Of a DNA stretch of 64,000 nucleotides, positions 61,497-64,000 are shown piece by piece; position 1 is the first letter of the stretch; every line of letters starts with the position of its first letter. The DNA lies in contig NZ_JAWUDN010000001.1 in assembly GCF_044430645.1 (NCBI RefSeq), forward strand, positions 248,001 to 312,000, written 5' to 3'. The notes under the pieces are model-generated. The model searched no databases. It saw nothing but the letters and a program-made list of their open reading frames with translations, and was not told the DNA's origin. Position numbers and translations under genes: made by a program. This stretch comes from Ewingella allii. Its GTDB lineage: Bacteria > Pseudomonadota > Gammaproteobacteria > Enterobacterales > Enterobacteriaceae.

Positions 61497-61789
61497 TGAG
61501 CGCGCTCGCGGATAGAGTTTATGCCGTGACTGACAAGGGCCCCTTGCGGGCCCTTTCATTAGTGATGGCGCTCGTATTAGCTGGATGCGTATTTTGGCAA
61601 CCGGGTGAATTCGCTTCTTCCACCAGTCAGTTGGAAGTCTGGCATGGGATCATTCTGATTTGGGCCGTTTGCACAGGCCTAATTCACGGCTTTGGATTCC
61701 GTCCCCATCGCTCTGTATGGAAAGCGTTCTTTTCACCACTCCCGGCGATGATTATTCTGCTGGCGGGGCTGGTTTACTTTTTTAGCTAG
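61496..61789 (+). CDS. ybgE: Cyd operon protein YbgE
   Basis: A 97-residue membrane protein of unknown role, always with cydABX in enterobacteria. Three hydrophobic segments are visible (about residues 18-34, 48-64 and 78-96), with HGFGFRPHRSVWKAFFSPLP between the second and third. Translationally coupled to cydX. Confidence 0.93.
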   Translation: MSALADRVYAVTDKGPLRALSLVMALVLAGCVFWQPGEFASSTSQLEVWHGIILIWAVCTGLIHGFGFRPHRSVWKAFFSPLPAMIILLAGLVYFFS

Positions 61790-61939
61790 TTTGTTTATCT
61801 AATATTGATAGATATTTACACTACTTTTCCTATGGGCCATTCAGGCCCATAATTATTTTCGTTCCTGACTTGCAACCCATTCCCATCAAGAAATCTCTTG
61901 CGTATAGTAGGCCCGTCAAATTGCATTACGGGATGTAGA

Positions 61940-62344
61940 GTGAGTAATTCGTTGTTCCGATGGCCGGTCCGTGTTTATTACGAAGACACAGACGCTGGTG
62001 GGGTGGTCTATCACGCCCAGTACATCGCCTTTTATGAAAGGGCTCGCACAGAAATGTTGCGCCAACGCAATATTCACCAGCAACAGTTGTTGGATGAACA
62101 CGTCGCTTTTGCTGTCCGCCGCATGACGGTCGAATACTTGGCTCCTGCTTGTCTCGACGACTTGCTGGATGTCCAAAGTGAGATAACGTCTATTCGGGGG
62201 GCCTCACTTACCTTTGCACAACGAATTCTTGATGCACGTGGCAACCTTCTGAGTACTGTAGAAGTGTTGATTGCATGTATCGATCCACACCAAAAGAAGC
62301 CAAGAGCGCTTCCTAAGTCTTTTGTCGCGGAGTTTAAGCAGTGA
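61940..62344 (+). CDS. ybgC: Acyl-CoA thioesterase YbgC
   Basis: A hotdog-fold thioesterase, first gene of the tol-pal cluster. The active-site stretch RVYYEDTDAGGVVYHAQYIA contains the catalytic Asp. GTG 61940 (MSNSLFRWPVRV) matches the E. coli start and gives 134 residues, the same length; the frame continues to 61898. Its stop overlaps the tolQ start (GTGA). Confidence 0.95.
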   Translation: MSNSLFRWPVRVYYEDTDAGGVVYHAQYIAFYERARTEMLRQRNIHQQQLLDEHVAFAVRRMTVEYLAPACLDDLLDVQSEITSIRGASLTFAQRILDARGNLLSTVEVLIACIDPHQKKPRALPKSFVAEFKQ

Positions 62345-63030
62345 CTGACATGAACATTCTTGATTTATTTTTAAAGGCCAGCATCCTGGTTAAGCTGATC
62401 ATGCTTATTCTGGTGTGCTTCTCTGTCGCGTCTTGGGCAATCATCATTCAGCGCACCAAAGTGTTGAATGCTGCTACGCGTGAGGCAGAAGCGTTTGAAG
62501 ATAAATTCTGGTCCGGTATCGAGCTTTCACGCCTTTACCAGGAAAGCCAGGGCCGTCGTGAGACTCTCACTGGCGCAGAACAAATTTTCCATTCAGGTTT
62601 CAAAGAGTTCGCTCGTTTGCACCGTGCAAACAGCCATGCGCCAGAGTCGGTCATCGACGGCTCCTCTCGCGCCATGCGTATCTCCTTCAACCGTGAAATG
62701 GAAACCCTCGAAACCCACATTCCTTTCCTCGGCACCGTTGGTTCTATCAGCCCATACATTGGTCTGTTCGGTACTGTTTGGGGGATCATGCATGCGTTCA
62801 TCGGTTTGGGTTCTGTTAAGCAGGCCACCTTACAGATGGTTGCGCCGGGTATCGCCGAAGCCTTGATCGCGACAGCAATCGGTCTTTTCGCTGCAATTCC
62901 AGCAGTTATGGCTTACAACCGATTGAACCAGCGCGTGAACAAGCTCGAGCAAAACTACGACAACTTTATGGAAGAATTTACGGCTATCCTGCACCGTCAG
63001 GCTTTCTCTCGCGAAACAAGCAGTAACTAA
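62341..63030 (+). CDS. tolQ: TolQ, proton-channel subunit of the Tol-Pal system
   Basis: Inner-membrane ExbB/MotA-family protein that, with TolR, uses proton flow to energise TolA during envelope constriction. Three membrane helices are present: LVKLIMLILVCFSVASWAII near the N-terminus, and two later ones in ISPYIGLFGTVWGIMHAF and ALIATAIGLFAAIPAVMAY. Length 229 against 230 in E. coli. The start is GTG, overlapping ybgC. Confidence 0.98.
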   Translation: MTDMNILDLFLKASILVKLIMLILVCFSVASWAIIIQRTKVLNAATREAEAFEDKFWSGIELSRLYQESQGRRETLTGAEQIFHSGFKEFARLHRANSHAPESVIDGSSRAMRISFNREMETLETHIPFLGTVGSISPYIGLFGTVWGIMHAFIGLGSVKQATLQMVAPGIAEALIATAIGLFAAIPAVMAYNRLNQRVNKLEQNYDNFMEEFTAILHRQAFSRETSSN

Positions 63031-63041
63031 AGGGGGATAGC

Positions 63042-63470
63042 ATGGCTCGAGTACGTGGTCGCCATCGTCGCGAATTAAAGTCAGAGATTAACATTGTTCC
63101 GCTGCTCGACGTGCTGTTGGTACTGCTGCTGATATTTATGGCTACAGCGCCAATCATCACGCAAAGCGTGGAAGTTGATCTTCCTGATGCGACAGATTCT
63201 AAAACGGTATCTACTGATGATAACCCGCCGGTCATTGTTGAAGTTTCCGGTGTTGGTCAATACACCATCGTGGTGGATCATCAGCGTATGGAGCAGTTGC
63301 CGGAACAGCAGGTTATTGCGGAAGCAACCAGCCGTATCCAAGCCAATCCGAAGACAGTCTTCCTGATCGGCGGTGCAAAAGATGTTCCTTATGATGAAAT
63401 CATCAAGGCGCTGAACATGCTCCATCAGGCAGGTGTGAAATCTGTCGGACTTATGACACAGCCTATTTAA
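63042..63470 (+). CDS. tolR: TolR, Tol-Pal system subunit
   Basis: An ExbD-family protein with one membrane helix; the conserved Asp is in INIVPLLDVLLVLLLIFMAT (near residue 23). The periplasmic domain follows and binds peptidoglycan. Length 142, as in E. coli. It follows tolQ by 11 bases and is separated from tolA by 128. Confidence 0.97.
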   Translation: MARVRGRHRRELKSEINIVPLLDVLLVLLLIFMATAPIITQSVEVDLPDATDSKTVSTDDNPPVIVEVSGVGQYTIVVDHQRMEQLPEQQVIAEATSRIQANPKTVFLIGGAKDVPYDEIIKALNMLHQAGVKSVGLMTQPI

Positions 63471-63497
63471 CGATAGGTAATTTGTAACACTTATTGG

Positions 63498-63572
63498 AAA
63501 CCCGGCTTTTCTTGGCCTGATAAAACAGTTGTCTGCAAAGCGATAACTGGTGCAGAAGAAATCCGGGTTTTT
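63498..63572 (+). promoter_or_regulatory. Long-range hairpin with T-run between tolR and tolA
   Basis: AAACCCGG (63498-63505) pairs with CCGGGTTT (63563-63570), followed by two more T. Inside, ACAGTT and AACTG(G)T can form a second stem. The form resembles a weak or conditional terminator ahead of tolA. Confidence 0.45.
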
Positions 63573-63598
63573 GGCAATCCTGTGTTGGGAAATCTATT

Positions 63599-64000
63599 TT
63601 GGTAAAGGCAACTGCAACTGAACAAAACGATAAGCTCAAACGCGCCGTTATTGTTTCGGTCGTTCTGCATATCATCATAATTGCCCTGCTTATCTGGGGA
63701 TCGCTGGACGAAGATACCAGCATGAGTGGCGGTGGCGGCGGGAGTGATATCTCAGCCGTTATGGTTGATCCAAGCGCGGTGGTTGATCAGTACAATCGCC
63801 AGCAGCAGCAACAAGCCGATGCTCAACGTGCTGCACAATCCCGTCAGAAAAAGTCCGAGCAGCAGGCTGAAGAACTTCAGCAAAAGCAGGCAGCAGAGCA
63901 GCAGCGACTGAAAGAATTAGAGAAAGAGCGTTTGCAAGCACAGGAAGATGCTAAGCAGGCGCAGGAAGATGCCAAAGAGCAGCAAAAACAGGCTGCTGAG
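63599..64000 (+). CDS. tolA: TolA, envelope-spanning protein, 3' end cut by the window
   Basis: Links the TolQR motor to the outer membrane. The visible 134 residues begin MVKATATEQNDKLKRAVIV (start TTG 63599; E. coli begins MSKATEQNDKLKRA), with one membrane helix (about residues 15-35) and a Gly-rich turn SGGGGGSD. They then enter the long helical domain II rich in Gln, Ala, Glu and Lys. The upstream GGGA is 8 bases from the TTG. The C-terminal domain lies beyond base 64000. Confidence 0.93.
   Translation, partial: MVKATATEQNDKLKRAVIVSVVLHIIIIALLIWGSLDEDTSMSGGGGGSDISAVMVDPSAVVDQYNRQQQQQADAQRAAQSRQKKSEQQAEELQQKQAAEQQRLKELEKERLQAQEDAKQAQEDAKEQQKQAAE

Overview
This 64 kb window is a stretch of enterobacterial core chromosome. 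Gene content and order follow the Escherichia coli block ybeY-miaB-ubiF / tRNA / asnB / nag / glnS / chiPQ / fur-fldA / ybfE-ybfF-seqA-pgm / kdp / phr / pxp-nei / gltA / sdh-suc / cyd / tol. Protein sequences are close to E. coli but clearly distinct. The moderate GC content, the dispersed palindromic intergenic repeat, the insertions relative to E. coli (mcp, a PadR regulator pair, pcp, a cyclic-nucleotide phosphodiesterase, an MFS transporter) and the absence of mngRAB suggest a member of Yersiniaceae or a relative (Rahnella, Ewingella, Rouxiella or Serratia type). The genus cannot be fixed by reading alone. No prophage, insertion sequence, CRISPR array or rRNA operon was seen.

Layout. 1-4560: ribosome maturation and tRNA modification (ybeY, ybeZ, miaB, all minus), then ubiF for ubiquinone synthesis. 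4561-5600: a dispersed repeat and a minus-strand tRNA operon (Met-Leu-Gln-Gln-Met-Gln) with a stringent-type promoter. 5760-14192: asnB, then the divergent amino-sugar regulon nagBACD / nagE with NagC and CRP sites in the shared control region. 14374-18391: glnS, then the chitoporin pair chiPQ. 18599-19862: fur, with a tiny upstream ORF, and fldA. 20335-21999: a chemoreceptor gene with its own sigma-28 promoter, inserted between fldA and ybfE. 22066-25842: ybfE, ybfF, seqA, pgm. 25983-27055: a PadR-type, YqjI-like regulator plus a DUF3861 gene behind a perfect inverted-repeat operator. 27062-35122: kdpFABC and kdpDE (potassium uptake). 35228-39602: ybfA bracketed by two repeats, then ybgA-phrB and a cyclic-nucleotide phosphodiesterase. 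39682-45922: ybgI, an MFS transporter, and pxpBCA-pcp-nei. 45980-57934: gltA, then sdhCDAB-sucABCD, which supply a large part of the TCA cycle. 58627-64000: cydABX-ybgE (cytochrome bd oxidase) and ybgC-tolQRA, with tolA cut by the window end.

How the parts work together. chiPQ, nagE and nagBACD form a chitin and N-acetylglucosamine route from the outer membrane to fructose-6-phosphate. pcp and pxpBCA together release and open pyroglutamate. gltA-sdh-suc and cyd join TCA-cycle flux to the quinone pool and to oxygen. kdpDE senses potassium and turgor signals and controls kdpFABC.

Most of the window is conserved housekeeping DNA. The less ordinary items are the five-copy repeat family (one copy inside the nagBA operon, one in the sdh leader), the sigma-28-driven chemoreceptor, the PadR/DUF3861 unit, the paired GTTGTAYAAC sites before ybgA-phr, and hairpins placed between kdpC and kdpD and between tolR and tolA. 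Start codons were moved from the longest possible ORF where homology and a ribosome binding site agreed; each case is stated in its entry.
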